From an uncultured Clostridia bacterium (GTDB lineage Bacteria > Bacillota > Clostridia > Peptostreptococcales > Anaerovoracaceae): a DNA stretch of 43,261 nucleotides. Under the pieces are notes generated by a model. That model was not told where the DNA came from. It did not search any database and saw only the letters and a list, made by a program, of their open reading frames with translations. The translations under genes were made by a program, and so were the position numbers. Below are positions 21,901-27,336 of the stretch, piece after piece. Every line of letters starts with the position of its first letter. Position 1 is the first letter of the stretch. Location: contig CAKQIZ010000006.1 in assembly GCA_934247125.1 (NCBI GenBank), positions 1 to 43,261 of the forward strand, read 5' to 3'.

Positions 21901-22534
21901 AGCGATCAATCGCTATGCGAACCAGGCAAAGACGCAGGAAGAAACCGCGAAGGAGAAGGATATGAACGCGCAGTTGACGGCCAAACTGTTCAGCTATGAG
22001 AACCTCTTTGCGGCAATGCGGGCCGGCAGTATCGAGGACGTGGGTGTCATTGCCGAGTATCTGGAGGCGAACAGCACGGCCAAGGACCCGACGGCAACGA
22101 TCAGGAGCCAGGTAAGCGGTGAATTTAAGCAGGAGTATCTGGACGCGGTGATGAACGGAGGCAGCGCGGACGGCCTGAAGAAGAAGCTGATGAGCCTTGG
22201 GCTGACGGAGGACGACCTGAACGGCTGGGTGAAGAGCGCGAGATATGCCGAGCTGAAGGAATCCGTGGGCGAAGGCGACGTTGCGGACGCGAAGCAGGTG
22301 GCCAAGGAGCTTATCGACTCCGGCGCGGACGTGTCGAGCGTGGTCACGAGCCTGAACAGCAAATACAGATCCCTGTACATTGAACTCGTCAATTCCGGGC
22401 GCACGGCCGAGGCGGAGAAGCTGCAGAAGGACCTCGAGAGCCTTGGGCTCATCAAAAAGAAGACCGGCCAGAACTACTACCGCAAGGATTACATGGACAA
22501 GTGGGTGACGGACTACAACAAAAAGAACAAGTGA
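12962..22534 (+). CDS. giant polyvalent virion/ejection protein with metallopeptidase, nuclease-like and ADP-ribosyltransferase-like domains
   Basis: At 3,190 residues this is 22 percent of the genome. Its visible order is as follows. The N-terminal half is coiled coil (1-330) with a hydrophobic Gly/Ala part (about 380-570), then a Gln/Thr/Ala-rich coil (570-690). Next is a zinc-metallopeptidase-like region with HELVH at 829-833. From about 997 to 1195 comes a PBECR-type (Barnase-EndoU-ColicinE5/D-RelE-like) nuclease-like region with HEVVIQ. At 1202-1358 lies an ART-PolyVal-like ADP-ribosyltransferase (VVYHATDSEF, GFWFSD, VAFEPTQIKSA). A further polyvalent domain (1365-1645) precedes a long helical C-terminal half. 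The motif [FY]S[LI][KR] marks each of four junctions. Polyvalent proteins are known to be injected with phage DNA. The gene ends at a strong terminator. Confidence 0.85.
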   Translation: MASSFAEAYLRKREKERAAQTPGVNDNGTYVNPETGRVEQVSGAGSSVERFAGIVNPESGRARSTSPYVSNQTLSQSLSSARRSQANADRYSNILMREPESGVLMPDYDAIRSANTAQEQLRAYGIRRHEAENALKQYQAQYGSKLDQYGPFIDSKGRTIQEGIGALQMEYDQANQAYEDAFADYQKKQQAADYARRQDDKRKALQNEWAQYKQIQADKSKAESDAAEAWKKYYFMLPRAEDFASNQQNAYVSKYGQRVDHDDYDTNDVDGSAYFRDFLMTDEELAIMTYLRNTQGDEAARRYEDSLRSTENERKEQQSQRFGMEHPVLASAGSVGLNIANEIEGPVGIVKAKLNGQELDPDADYFQAGRLRDAARAGVMQGMSPVGQFVYQTLMSAGADSGVNTLIGLGTGTGWVGAGLTGLSGFTDMVRSIKERGASDDQALVLGTIEGLAEVVTEKMGFDRLADLLTTKASMRGVVKKVLANTLSEFGEEGITTVINQTADWLFGVISGQETEFTGRIDDYMAKGETESEALGHAILDMAGDVGMDALGGALGGLVMGGGSAALNKSLAAIDAKIADYQFKKATGQTASQTAQEDAQTRQNAQATENQVEAENRAQTAQETETRARIERLAQETADAEMGEQAARQEIRQTEQQRVRQTTRQAAQTTENASAESVHNAAAVYGRDAASFESHYEGGALQNYRRAFDAVYQAGKVNLSLEQVNQAGGEIVSGLSEQAKAEIWQAGRNAAASVVVPGVSKQYVGKMNHNQRTQVRILDAIGKKYGIQIDVVNSLDYGKTAGNAALVGRNHIVVASDAMNSAYVQAGVHELVHNLRRESSAYYDAFSSVVLDTLKKDKSFDLQAAVAERIRQYAEQGQQLSEADALEEIVAEAAPAALTNREAMRAFVKENRSLAEKVRDFFVRFADELREIAAKYGVGNSREEVNAMLRAEAQDLVSIAESLDMALSAAQESAQESAQVQSDESSSGEDTVYSIRPGVKLTEDQIQENIRTVAGMESVATVEMSDFTVAALRQQTIEYFESIGGEVENKILGTVTLNKRSVKDSMSHGIGKEKAAAFKAVPEVIQNGLIVDWENNWKGRSYDSAVLAAPIEIINGEGENRYYVGVVVIRNTDTQRFYTHEVVIQKEDGARAVQTGALNNQNLPGDASRLPIKSILDQINNVNPSAEISSETGEGTKFSLKDSEAFKKWFGDSKVVDKKGNPLVVYHATDSEFNVFDRSKLGGFTSGNTDWQPAVRSAQIGFWFSDRDLSATIFTDPDQTKAVYLSMQKPYRTKLESLWNALEHTRPETYVKRLQERGYDGLRVQDSEFGGVSYVAFEPTQIKSATNNSGAFDAENPDIRFSLKSPVEETKDLVAVHNLSEEDLQKSLKSRGFPAPSIAIVRAESGYSKYGPISLVFDKNSIDPEVSDKNRVYGADAWTPVVPSGEYDTLEDIVRAMYATQEERGEERYTLDPETLQALAAPEYKSIDEIKEDSERLGDVNPYNYSYDVMSLNSQLNDVLNRLVDDYGFAESDAEDAVRKSAVLEHNIDTMMESFASEEDGYHIDEQMAQEIIDLYEAAAALPTEFFEAKPKRPVYFDEVKAAIVPESTSESLKSELKERVGQVIEYADGDEQARLEALNSLEDVKFSLKDTSEVDEQAKALLDGVDVEYNAEVVQAYARSALRAADKDAAKINQQVRQAAGKILKDTASKYDRRTLESNMRAIVEAYARDGGEGVGQAAAEMAKAIIEKNTHLDTTLRDQYSVLRKDLRENGVSLTDSQKAEAASIYGSYNEFRKSLMGTVKLTDKSMTLEARWDELSTMYPEIFQADTVEGDQINALMAFKQMMQPVYVNDYGMDMDTAAVDLGLRIQGDALSIAGAKEASKQLYGSAQKIENRVKKAYDAELKAQKKVKVAQFQEIAERLAEAKKLGDTQGYDSAMADYRKLIRKETGVRMPGGENMSPSAKMRFSQLAEAMQTAREANDTAAYQDAFKAYKELLKKERIQSTVVAPAVQDALNQARARFKASQEAKEGTVKKQKATKRVIKQAKDLVDMLANKKKGVRVPRMMQNNLLTLLEGLDINGRGAASKGELTQQAAAMREQLTALRQTYQEIWDSQSKGEAPAVLDGLMMVMSEEQRAQLDDALSTLEQGGRFTLREMTTEQLKALGDALMTVKQTVSTIGVLWRKGRYQNVAELADASIQEMGKRPEAKLKGMSAAGTTRDFLMLDMLEPVSYGERLGQAGSEIIQGLYEGERAKFGRLREAQEATAQMMEDSGVTGYDIGKWRKHVNTVRMGGHDVKLTDTQAMDIYLTAQRPQGKQHMLGDGIRLKTSKQTGAQVFTVHMTEGDIAKVSDLLSDKQKRLAHKMQGYLAGDVAKWGNDVTQQMYLYDYFTEQTYWPLTSDPNVLKTSEPSADRSLTAITQPGFMKPLTKNANNPVIIMDAVDVFNRHVAEMASYSGLAMPMTDALGYMNYKQRNEEGALTGSVKESMERLLGNGGGKYMVTLLQDLNHARYGDDLTHLSKLTGNYKRSAVSGKIRVVIQQPTAIARAAQEISPVYLAQGLKLGNKADIAEMQKYSALAWWKGNASGMDIGVGRSADQILWGDTSKLDTARTKVETAGGLIDAGKADDVTWAAMWRAVKRETQRIHPELQVGSEAYFKAVAERFDGIMDKTQVVDSIMHRSQIMRSQNGLIKELTAFQAEPIKSYNMLARSAMELGRNPKSKAAQTAAARSVLVFAANAALTALAEAAFDVFKHRDDDDTLIEYLLNAKKGFLKEYTDEFMGSWLDNLNVIAMIPGFSQAYEILTGGSAPEMMSFEGMSDAVQAAKTFVDHFVGDNKKKTTTYGAIAPVLKAASQITGLPIAGIMANTEMLAKIADPQWLNYKAVSGKFADNYEALYAAILEGDQRAITRIRGRLAADTQGLSAKSPKQIDQGVANVLAEKDERIAQAYQLRKEGKASQLVALQKQIVADGFTEAMVTAAINRYANQAKTQEETAKEKDMNAQLTAKLFSYENLFAAMRAGSIEDVGVIAEYLEANSTAKDPTATIRSQVSGEFKQEYLDAVMNGGSADGLKKKLMSLGLTEDDLNGWVKSARYAELKESVGEGDVADAKQVAKELIDSGADVSSVVTSLNSKYRSLYIELVNSGRTAEAEKLQKDLESLGLIKKKTGQNYYRKDYMDKWVTDYNKKNK

Positions 22535-22540
22535 CTGGAG

Positions 22541-22566
22541 GCCCAGGCGATTGCCTGGGCTTTTTT
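22541..22566 (+). terminator. strong intrinsic terminator after the giant gene
   Basis: GCCCAGGC (22541-22548) and GCCTGGGC (22553-22560) form a perfect eight-bp stem with a GATT loop, followed by TTTTTT. The next late promoter starts only six bases later. Confidence 0.92.
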
Positions 22567-22572
22567 GCGCGG

Positions 22573-22609
22573 TTGGATGTGACGGGGCGAAGCGGCGGTG
22601 TGATATGCT
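22573..22609 (+). promoter_or_regulatory. late promoter, copy 3 (lysis cassette)
   Basis: TTGGATGTGAC starts at 22573 and TATGCT lies at 22604-22609, with 25 bases between TTGGAT and the -10 box. The predicted transcript begins near 22616, leaving a leader of about 16 bases with AGGAGGGG before the amidase. Confidence 0.82.
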
Positions 22610-22631
22610 GGGCAAAAGGAGGGGATGCTTA

Positions 22632-23588
22632 ATGAATGATTCTGACATCATCATTGCGATGCATACCAATAACGACTGCTACAAGGCCGCACGGCCGATC
22701 GACGGGCCGAAGGGCATTGTGGTGCACTCGACTGCCGCGCCTAACCCGTGGCTGAAGAGGTATGTGGACTGCCCGGAGCAGTGCGGCGTGAACAAGGCCG
22801 GGAACCACTGGAATCATAGCAGCAAGGAGATGGGACGCAGCGTATGCGCGCATGCGTTTATCGGCTATGACAAGGACAAGCGAATTCGCGTGGCGCAGAT
22901 CTTGCCGTACCGATATCAAAACTGGCTCACCGGCGGCAGCGCGAACAAAACGCATATCGGCTTTGAAATCTGCGAACCGTCTGACCTGGGCGACAAGGCG
23001 TATTTTGCGGAGATGTGGGACGTGGTGGTGGATTACTGCGCCTATCTGTGCAAGCGCTTTAGCCTCGATCCGCTGGGTGAGAACGTGATTATCGACCACG
23101 CGACGGCGCACAAACTGGGCTGGGGCAACAATCACGGGGATGTGGCGCACTGGTGGCCTAAGTACCACGGCGTGTACCTGGACGACCTGCGCAAGGCGGT
23201 GGCGCGGCGGATGGGACATCAGAAGCCGGATATCCCGCCTGAACCAGAAAAACCGAAGGAGGAACCGAAGATGGACAAACTGTACAGGGTGCAGGTCGGC
23301 GCGTTTGCGGTGCGCGACAACGCCCAAAAAATGCTTGAGAAGCTCAAGGCGCTTGGCTTTGATGGCCTGATCGTCGAGGCCGGACAGGGTGCCGGCCAGA
23401 ATGGCACGACCATCACAGATGGCACATGGAATGTGCGCAACGGCCCGGGCAGGCAGTACGGTATCGTTGGCCTTGCTCAGGAGGGCGAGGTGTACGAGCT
23501 CTCCGGCGAAGAGCAGGGCGACTGGGTAGGGATCCTGTACAAGGGCATCAAGGCCTGGATCAGCAAGTCGGGGGTGGCAAGCAAGTGA
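22632..23588 (+). CDS. endolysin: N-acetylmuramoyl-L-alanine amidase with SPOR and SH3 domains
   Basis: The 318-residue endolysin has an Amidase_2 domain (about 1-195) with GIVVHSTAAPNP and GVNKAGNHWNHSS, then HAFIGYD, THIGFEIC and DHATAHKLGWGNNHGDVAHWW. These supply the zinc His residues and catalytic Glu. A Pro/Glu/Lys linker leads to a SPOR-like repeat (YRVQVGAFAVRDNAQKMLEKL, about 222-255) and a C-terminal bacterial SH3 domain (TWNVRNGPGRQYGIVG). The start at ATG 22632 follows AGGAGGGG by seven bases; the upstream extension would run through the terminator and promoter. It cuts the peptide from the glycan chain at lysis. Confidence 0.93.
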   Translation: MNDSDIIIAMHTNNDCYKAARPIDGPKGIVVHSTAAPNPWLKRYVDCPEQCGVNKAGNHWNHSSKEMGRSVCAHAFIGYDKDKRIRVAQILPYRYQNWLTGGSANKTHIGFEICEPSDLGDKAYFAEMWDVVVDYCAYLCKRFSLDPLGENVIIDHATAHKLGWGNNHGDVAHWWPKYHGVYLDDLRKAVARRMGHQKPDIPPEPEKPKEEPKMDKLYRVQVGAFAVRDNAQKMLEKLKALGFDGLIVEAGQGAGQNGTTITDGTWNVRNGPGRQYGIVGLAQEGEVYELSGEEQGDWVGILYKGIKAWISKSGVASK

Positions 23589-23851
23589 GTGAGGCAATCA
23601 TTACCGCGCTGATTACCGGTGGCCTTGCGCTGATCGGCGTGATTATCACCAGTGCCAGATCGGCCAGCGCCCTTGACTCCAAGCTGGAGCGAGCGCAGGC
23701 CGTGACCGATACCAAGCTCGACGAGCTGACGCGCGAGGTGCGCGAGCACAACAACTTCGCTCGGCGCGTGCCGGTGCTGGAGGAACAGATTAAGGTGGCC
23801 AACCACCGAATTAAGAACCTTGAAGAGAAAGGAGAATGGAACCATGACTAA
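23585..23851 (+). CDS. XhlA-like lysis-accessory membrane protein
   Basis: The 88-residue product starts at GTG 23585, overlapping the endolysin stop (GTGA). An N-terminal membrane helix (IITALITGGLALIGVIITSA, about 4-23) is followed by a charged coiled coil (about 30-85) with heptad Leu/Val residues. Small proteins with one membrane helix and a coil, placed between endolysin and holin, occur in many Firmicutes lysis cassettes and are thought to cooperate with the holin. The membrane helix is N-terminal here, unlike classical XhlA, so the family name is only approximate. Confidence 0.72.
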   Translation: MSEAIITALITGGLALIGVIITSARSASALDSKLERAQAVTDTKLDELTREVREHNNFARRVPVLEEQIKVANHRIKNLEEKGEWNHD

Positions 23852-24068
23852 AATTGACTGGAAGCGAAAACTGACCAGCAGGAAGTTCTGGACGGCGATC
23901 GGCTCCTTCGTCTCGATGCTCATCATCGCGCTGGGCGGTGCGGAGCAGGTGGCCACTCAGGTGACGGCGCTCATCATGGCCGGCGCGTCTGTGATCGCCT
24001 ACATCATCGGCGAGGGCCTGGCGGATGCGGGCAACGCAGGCGTGGACGACGAGAGCGGCGGTGAGTAG
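23844..24068 (+). CDS. holin
   Basis: The 74-residue protein starts at ATG 23844 (MTKIDWKRKLTSRKFW), eight bases inside the preceding gene, with GAAAGGAG upstream. Two membrane helices are visible: AIGSFVSMLIIALGG (about 17-31) and TALIMAGASVIAYIIGEGL (about 39-57). A short acidic C-terminus follows. The basic, aromatic N-terminus followed by two helices is typical of small Firmicutes phage holins. It would form membrane lesions that time the release of the amidase. Order in this cassette is endolysin, accessory protein, holin, which reverses the common holin-endolysin order. Confidence 0.83.
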   Translation: MTKIDWKRKLTSRKFWTAIGSFVSMLIIALGGAEQVATQVTALIMAGASVIAYIIGEGLADAGNAGVDDESGGE

Positions 24069-24070
24069 CC

Positions 24071-24283
24071 GTGCGAGAGCACCCGTTTCAAGGCGTGACG
24101 CGGAGCCAGATGCGCTCGCGGATTGACGACGCGATGCTCTGCGATCTGGACAGGCGCATTGCGCATGCGTGCTTTGTGGAGTGCTGTGCCTCCGACATGG
24201 AGGCGGGAATAGCGGCGGGATGCGACCGGAGGACGGTCAAACGACACCTGCCTCGTATCATTGAGACGTTAAACAAGGGATGA
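24071..24283 (+). CDS. small helix-turn-helix protein (70 aa)
   Basis: The GTG start at 24071 is two bases after the holin stop, with GGCGGTGAGTAG upstream. The C-terminal half, DMEAGIAAGCDRRTVKRHLPRI, reads as a helix-turn-helix of sigma region-4 or Trp-repressor type; the first half is helical with three Cys residues. It ends at the lysis-cassette terminator. It could be a late regulator: the late promoters have an unusual upstream element that needs a partner. However, being in a late unit itself would make that a feedback role. No family was recognised with certainty. Confidence 0.68.
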   Translation: MREHPFQGVTRSQMRSRIDDAMLCDLDRRIAHACFVECCASDMEAGIAAGCDRRTVKRHLPRIIETLNKG

Positions 24284-24313
24284 GAGACCGGCCATTCGGC
24301 CGGCCTCTTTTTT
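24284..24313 (+). terminator. intrinsic terminator closing the lysis cassette
   Basis: CCGGCC (24288-24293) pairs with GGCCGG (24298-24303) across ATTC. Further GAG/CTC pairing lies outside one mismatch, and TTTTTT follows. It starts at the stop of the HTH gene. Confidence 0.9.
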
Positions 24314-24349
24314 GTACACAAAATCACCAGCGGATGCACAGGCCATGTA

Positions 24350-24380
24350 CAGATTTGCCCCCGCCAAACGGCCAAATCTG
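24350..24380. repeat. inverted repeat upstream of the post-lysis gene unit
   Basis: CAGATTTG (24350-24357) is complementary to CAAATCTG (24373-24380) with a 15-base loop. It lacks a T run, so it is more likely an operator or RNA structure than a terminator. Confidence 0.55.
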
Positions 24381-24389
24381 CGACAATGG

Positions 24390-24419
24390 TTGTGGTGATC
24401 ACCAACACACAACTACATT
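24390..24419 (+). promoter_or_regulatory. candidate promoter with operator-like palindrome
   Basis: TTGTGG (24390-24395) and TACATT (24414-24419) are separated by 18 bases. The perfect 12-bp palindrome TGGTGATCACCA (24393-24404) overlaps the -35 region and spacer, where a bound repressor would block RNA polymerase. It would drive the three genes 24438-25725 independently of the lysis unit. Confidence 0.5.
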
Positions 24420-24437
24420 ATCGCGGAGGTGGATCAA

Positions 24438-25010
24438 ATGGAATATACTGCTGGTAGGGGCACTACTGCGCTGGGCATTATCGGCACGGCGCTGGGCGGC
24501 CTGGCTGTGGCTGGCAACGGCCTGCTGGGCGGACTCAATATGGGTGGCGCGCGCACCGTCAACGTCAACGGCGAGGACGGCTGCTCCGAGAATCACCTGG
24601 TCAACCGTTACGAGGCGGCTCAGTCGGCGCGCATTGCGGAGCTCGAGACCGAGGTGAAACTCCGTGACGCGAATACCTACACCGACCAGAAGTCGCTTGA
24701 GATGTACAAGTACATCGACGGCAGGCTGCGCGGCATGGAGGACAAGATCTGCGATCAGGCCGTCGTCAACCAGCGTACTGCCGACTCCTTTGCCCTTGCT
24801 CAGGCCGACCTGGCTGCGGTGAAGGCCGATCTGCAGGGGCAGATCAAGATGGAGGCCGAGCGGCGCTGCTGCGCGGACAACGCGATCATTACCTACGCCA
24901 ATGCCACCTTCTACCCCAAGCAGGTGGCCGACGTGACGGTGGGTACTGCCACCACGGCGCAGACTCTGTACAACCCCATCCCCAAGTGCGGAGGCTGCTG
25001 CAACAACTAA
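24438..25010 (+). CDS. conserved phage protein with Gly-rich hydrophobic N-terminus
   Basis: The 190-residue product starts at ATG 24438, eight bases after GGAGG. Residues about 8-35 (TTALGIIGTALGGLAVAGNG) form a Gly-rich hydrophobic segment. CSENHLVNRYEAAQSARIAE then starts a coiled-coil region (about 55-140), and the C-terminus holds RRCC and KCGGCCNN cysteine clusters. Proteins with this pattern recur in Clostridia phages near lysis genes, but I know of no proven role. The hydrophobic start suggests membrane association. It leads a three-gene unit beside the attachment site, a place often used by genes expressed in the prophage. Confidence 0.75.
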   Translation: MEYTAGRGTTALGIIGTALGGLAVAGNGLLGGLNMGGARTVNVNGEDGCSENHLVNRYEAAQSARIAELETEVKLRDANTYTDQKSLEMYKYIDGRLRGMEDKICDQAVVNQRTADSFALAQADLAAVKADLQGQIKMEAERRCCADNAIITYANATFYPKQVADVTVGTATTAQTLYNPIPKCGGCCNN

Positions 25011-25063
25011 GCGATTCGGCGGGACGCGCAAGCGCCCCGCCATCCGAAATGGAGGCGTGAGCA

Positions 25064-25411
25064 ATGGTAAGCGCACAGCAGATCACGGCGGGCGTTGGAA
25101 CCTATATCCAGTCTAAGATGATGCCTCGATTGGATGACAAGCGCCAGTTCGCGCTCGGGACATTCTATTTTTTGGGCATGGTGCGCATAAATCAAATGAT
25201 TTACGCACTGCGCGGCAATCAGATCGTGCAGGCGTTCGGCGTCATCGACGAGGCCGGGCAGGTGGATATCGACGCACTGTACAATGCGGCGCACGCGCAG
25301 ATGCAGGCGCAGGGCAAGTTGACGCTTGATATTCCATTTTTTGGTCGCTTTACGTTTGATGATAACGATCTGCGCGAACTACGCGATTGCATTGCGCAGC
25401 AGGAGGTGTGA
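25064..25411 (+). CDS. hypothetical protein of the post-lysis triad (115 aa)
   Basis: The protein starts MVSAQQITAGVGTYIQSKM at ATG 25064, nine bases after GGAGG. It is predicted mostly helical, with a central segment FALGTFYFLGMVRINQMIY that could sit against a membrane, and ends in a beta hairpin (LTLDIPFFGRFTFDDNDL). Similar small proteins accompany the preceding gene's family in Clostridia phages. Function is not known. A GC-rich hairpin without a T run (25018-25041) precedes it. Confidence 0.68.
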   Translation: MVSAQQITAGVGTYIQSKMMPRLDDKRQFALGTFYFLGMVRINQMIYALRGNQIVQAFGVIDEAGQVDIDALYNAAHAQMQAQGKLTLDIPFFGRFTFDDNDLRELRDCIAQQEV

Positions 25412-25413
25412 GC

Positions 25414-25725
25414 ATGCATCAGATCCCTGAGATCCTGCACGACATGTGGGGCAACCTGATGGAGGCGCAGGATAAGATTGAGACGGCCTATGAGATGGCC
25501 GGCAAGCACAAGGCGGCTGCGGATTGGTACAAGGTGATGGCCGCACAGCACCTTGAGTTCAACCGTATGGCGCACGGCATGCTAGCCGACAAGATCGCCA
25601 AGTGCGAGGCCGCCGAGACTACCACCGAGCGCGAGCGCGGCAAACTGGAGAGCTGGTCGGATGATCTGGCTATGCTCCATGCCAAGACCGCGCGGGTTCG
25701 CGCGATGGTGGAGGAGTACAAGTAA
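25414..25725 (+). CDS. hypothetical helical protein of the post-lysis triad (103 aa)
   Basis: ATG 25414 lies seven bases after AGGAGG and two bases after the previous stop. The product begins MHQIPEILHDMWGNLMEAQD and is almost entirely amphipathic helix with a Lys/Glu/Ala-rich C-terminal coil. It closes the triad and ends five bases before the attP-like dyad, so in an integrated prophage it would be the gene next to one attachment junction. No catalytic residues or membrane helix are visible and no function is assigned. Confidence 0.7.
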   Translation: MHQIPEILHDMWGNLMEAQDKIETAYEMAGKHKAAADWYKVMAAQHLEFNRMAHGMLADKIAKCEAAETTTERERGKLESWSDDLAMLHAKTARVRAMVEEYK

Positions 25726-25729
25726 GGAC

Positions 25730-25779
25730 TGCGGGTATCATGTGTGTTGTTACTCATCACAACGCACAGGATACCCGCA
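25730..25779. other. candidate phage attachment site (attP)
   Basis: This is a 50-bp imperfect dyad centred between 25754 and 25755. Twenty of 25 base pairs match across the two halves, including perfect outer arms TGCGGGTAT and ATACCCGCA. The central dinucleotide (TC) is not self-complementary. Large serine integrases use attP sites of about this length with this symmetry, and the site lies 14 bp beyond the integrase stop. No T run follows on either strand, which weakens the alternative of a bidirectional terminator between convergent genes. Confidence 0.7.
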
Positions 25780-25793
25780 TTATTGTGCCCTGC

Positions 25794-27323
25794 CTAATCT
25801 ACCTTGGGATAGATGTCGAGCGTTAGGTGCTCGGCCGGATTAGTTGCACGGTTACAGCGCGTTGACTTGTGATACACGATCTTGGCAATTACCTGCTTGA
25901 GCAATGCGTTGAGCTCTTCAGCGGGCACCTTGCCCGCCACGTCTAGGATGTGCGTGATCTGCTCATAGTGGGCAATGATCGCCTGCTCTGGGGCAACGGC
26001 CCGCTGCGCTTCGGCCAGCTCAGCAGTCGCAGCCTTGATGCGATCCTCGTTGAGCGCGTTGCGCTCGATGTACACGGGGATGGTGTATGCGCCGACCTCG
26101 ACAAGCTCTTGCAGCTTGGTACGCTGGGCGAGCAATGCGTCCAACGTGGACTGTGCGGCGGCGATGCGCAGCGCGCGGGGATCTGGTGCGGATTCAGCGG
26201 GCCGCGCCGCATCGACTTGAGGATCGCCCATTGCCCGCCATGCATGGAGTACCTCGTCGAGCTGGCCGAATACGTAATTGGCGTATATCCCGGATGTCGG
26301 GCAGCCATGGGTGAGGCACTTGTACGCATATGCATCTGTGCGATTAGCCATTGGTGTGTAGATCATTGAGTGGCCGCACTCGCTGCAGTACATCAGGCCG
26401 GCAAGCGGATTGCTCAGTTTCGCGGACGCTCGGCATGGCGGCAATGGATTATTGCCAAATCTGGATTGCACTGCGTCCCATTGCGCCTGCGTGATGATCG
26501 CGGGATGGAGACCGTCGTAGATCATGCACTCATCAGATAGCGGGCGGGTATGATACTCGCGCCCATCCTCGATTACCGTCTTAGTCCGGCGGAGGCACCA
26601 GCGTATCTTGCCCAGGTATACCGGATTGGCCAAGATTGTGCGGATCGCCGACGGGACAAATTTAGCGCCCAGGTGCGTGCGCAGGCCCATATCATTCAGC
26701 GCGTTGGCAATGTTGTTTTTGCCCATTTCACCGGAGCCGTACCAATCATAGATCATGCGCACAGCGTCAGCCTCGATCGGCACAGGCTCCAGCGTCCATG
26801 CACCACCTGCAGCCTTCACCCGCGTGTACCCGTACGGTGCGCGCGGGCTTTGCCATTTCCCGGCGCGGGCAGAGGCAACGCGGCCTGCCCACAGGCGGCG
26901 CTTAATGTGCCGGTACTCCATATGCGCAAAATGCTGTGAACACTCTAATGATTCCTCGTCGTTTTCTGATTTCCACGGGTCGTATGTATCATAGAGCGTA
27001 ATTATCAGCGTATGGGTATACTTGAGCGTCTTGAGGATCCTCGCCTGGTCTGCGCCGTCGCCGCGACCGAGACGATCTATATCCATGCAGATCACGCCCT
27101 CATATGCGCCTGACTCAATCGCGGCCAGCATGCGGCGCATTTCCGGGCGCTCGGCGATGGTCTCGCCGGAGACGATCTCCGCGTATATCTCGGCCACGGG
27201 CAAGTGGCGCTGCGTAGCCAGATCGGTGAGCGTGCGCTTGTGCCGGGCGAGAGTCTCGCCTTCGCCGCGGGCTTCGGCCTCCATGTCCTTGCGCGATTTG
27301 CGCAGGTAGATGCAGTATGCCAT
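25794..27323 (-). CDS. int: large serine recombinase (integrase)
   Basis: The 509-residue enzyme catalyses site-specific integration of the phage. The N-terminal resolvase domain carries the nucleophile in CIYLRKSRKD (Ser near residue 10) and the DIDRLGRGDG motif (about 81-90). A Recombinase domain (about 165-280) with APYGYTRVK and NPVYLGKIRW follows. A zinc ribbon shows CSECGHSMIY and a later Cys pair (about 320-350), then a coiled coil (about 380-440) that controls directionality. AAGGGAGGG precedes the ATG. It lies 13 bp after the membrane-anchored XRE regulator on the same strand and ends beside the attP candidate. Confidence 0.95.
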   Translation of the reverse strand: MAYCIYLRKSRKDMEAEARGEGETLARHKRTLTDLATQRHLPVAEIYAEIVSGETIAERPEMRRMLAAIESGAYEGVICMDIDRLGRGDGADQARILKTLKYTHTLIITLYDTYDPWKSENDEESLECSQHFAHMEYRHIKRRLWAGRVASARAGKWQSPRAPYGYTRVKAAGGAWTLEPVPIEADAVRMIYDWYGSGEMGKNNIANALNDMGLRTHLGAKFVPSAIRTILANPVYLGKIRWCLRRTKTVIEDGREYHTRPLSDECMIYDGLHPAIITQAQWDAVQSRFGNNPLPPCRASAKLSNPLAGLMYCSECGHSMIYTPMANRTDAYAYKCLTHGCPTSGIYANYVFGQLDEVLHAWRAMGDPQVDAARPAESAPDPRALRIAAAQSTLDALLAQRTKLQELVEVGAYTIPVYIERNALNEDRIKAATAELAEAQRAVAPEQAIIAHYEQITHILDVAGKVPAEELNALLKQVIAKIVYHKSTRCNRATNPAEHLTLDIYPKVD

Positions 27324-27336
27324 GTGATCCCTCCCT

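Noticed and set aside
22551..22631. An upstream in-frame start for the endolysin
   Set aside because: It would translate through the terminator and the late promoter; ATG 22632 has a strong ribosome site.
17582..22669. A 1,695-codon open frame on the minus strand opposite the giant gene, and others of 922, 574, 488 and 444 codons
   Set aside because: They mirror GC-rich plus-strand genes with strong codon bias, have Arg/Leu/His-rich low-complexity products and lack ribosome sites; the plus-strand genes have recognisable domains.
25018..25041. Terminator after the first triad gene
   Set aside because: GGCGGG/CCCGCC can pair but no T run follows, so it is not called a terminator.
25941..26369. 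Plus-strand frames opposite the integrase
   Set aside because: They lack ribosome sites and lie antisense to a well-supported recombinase.
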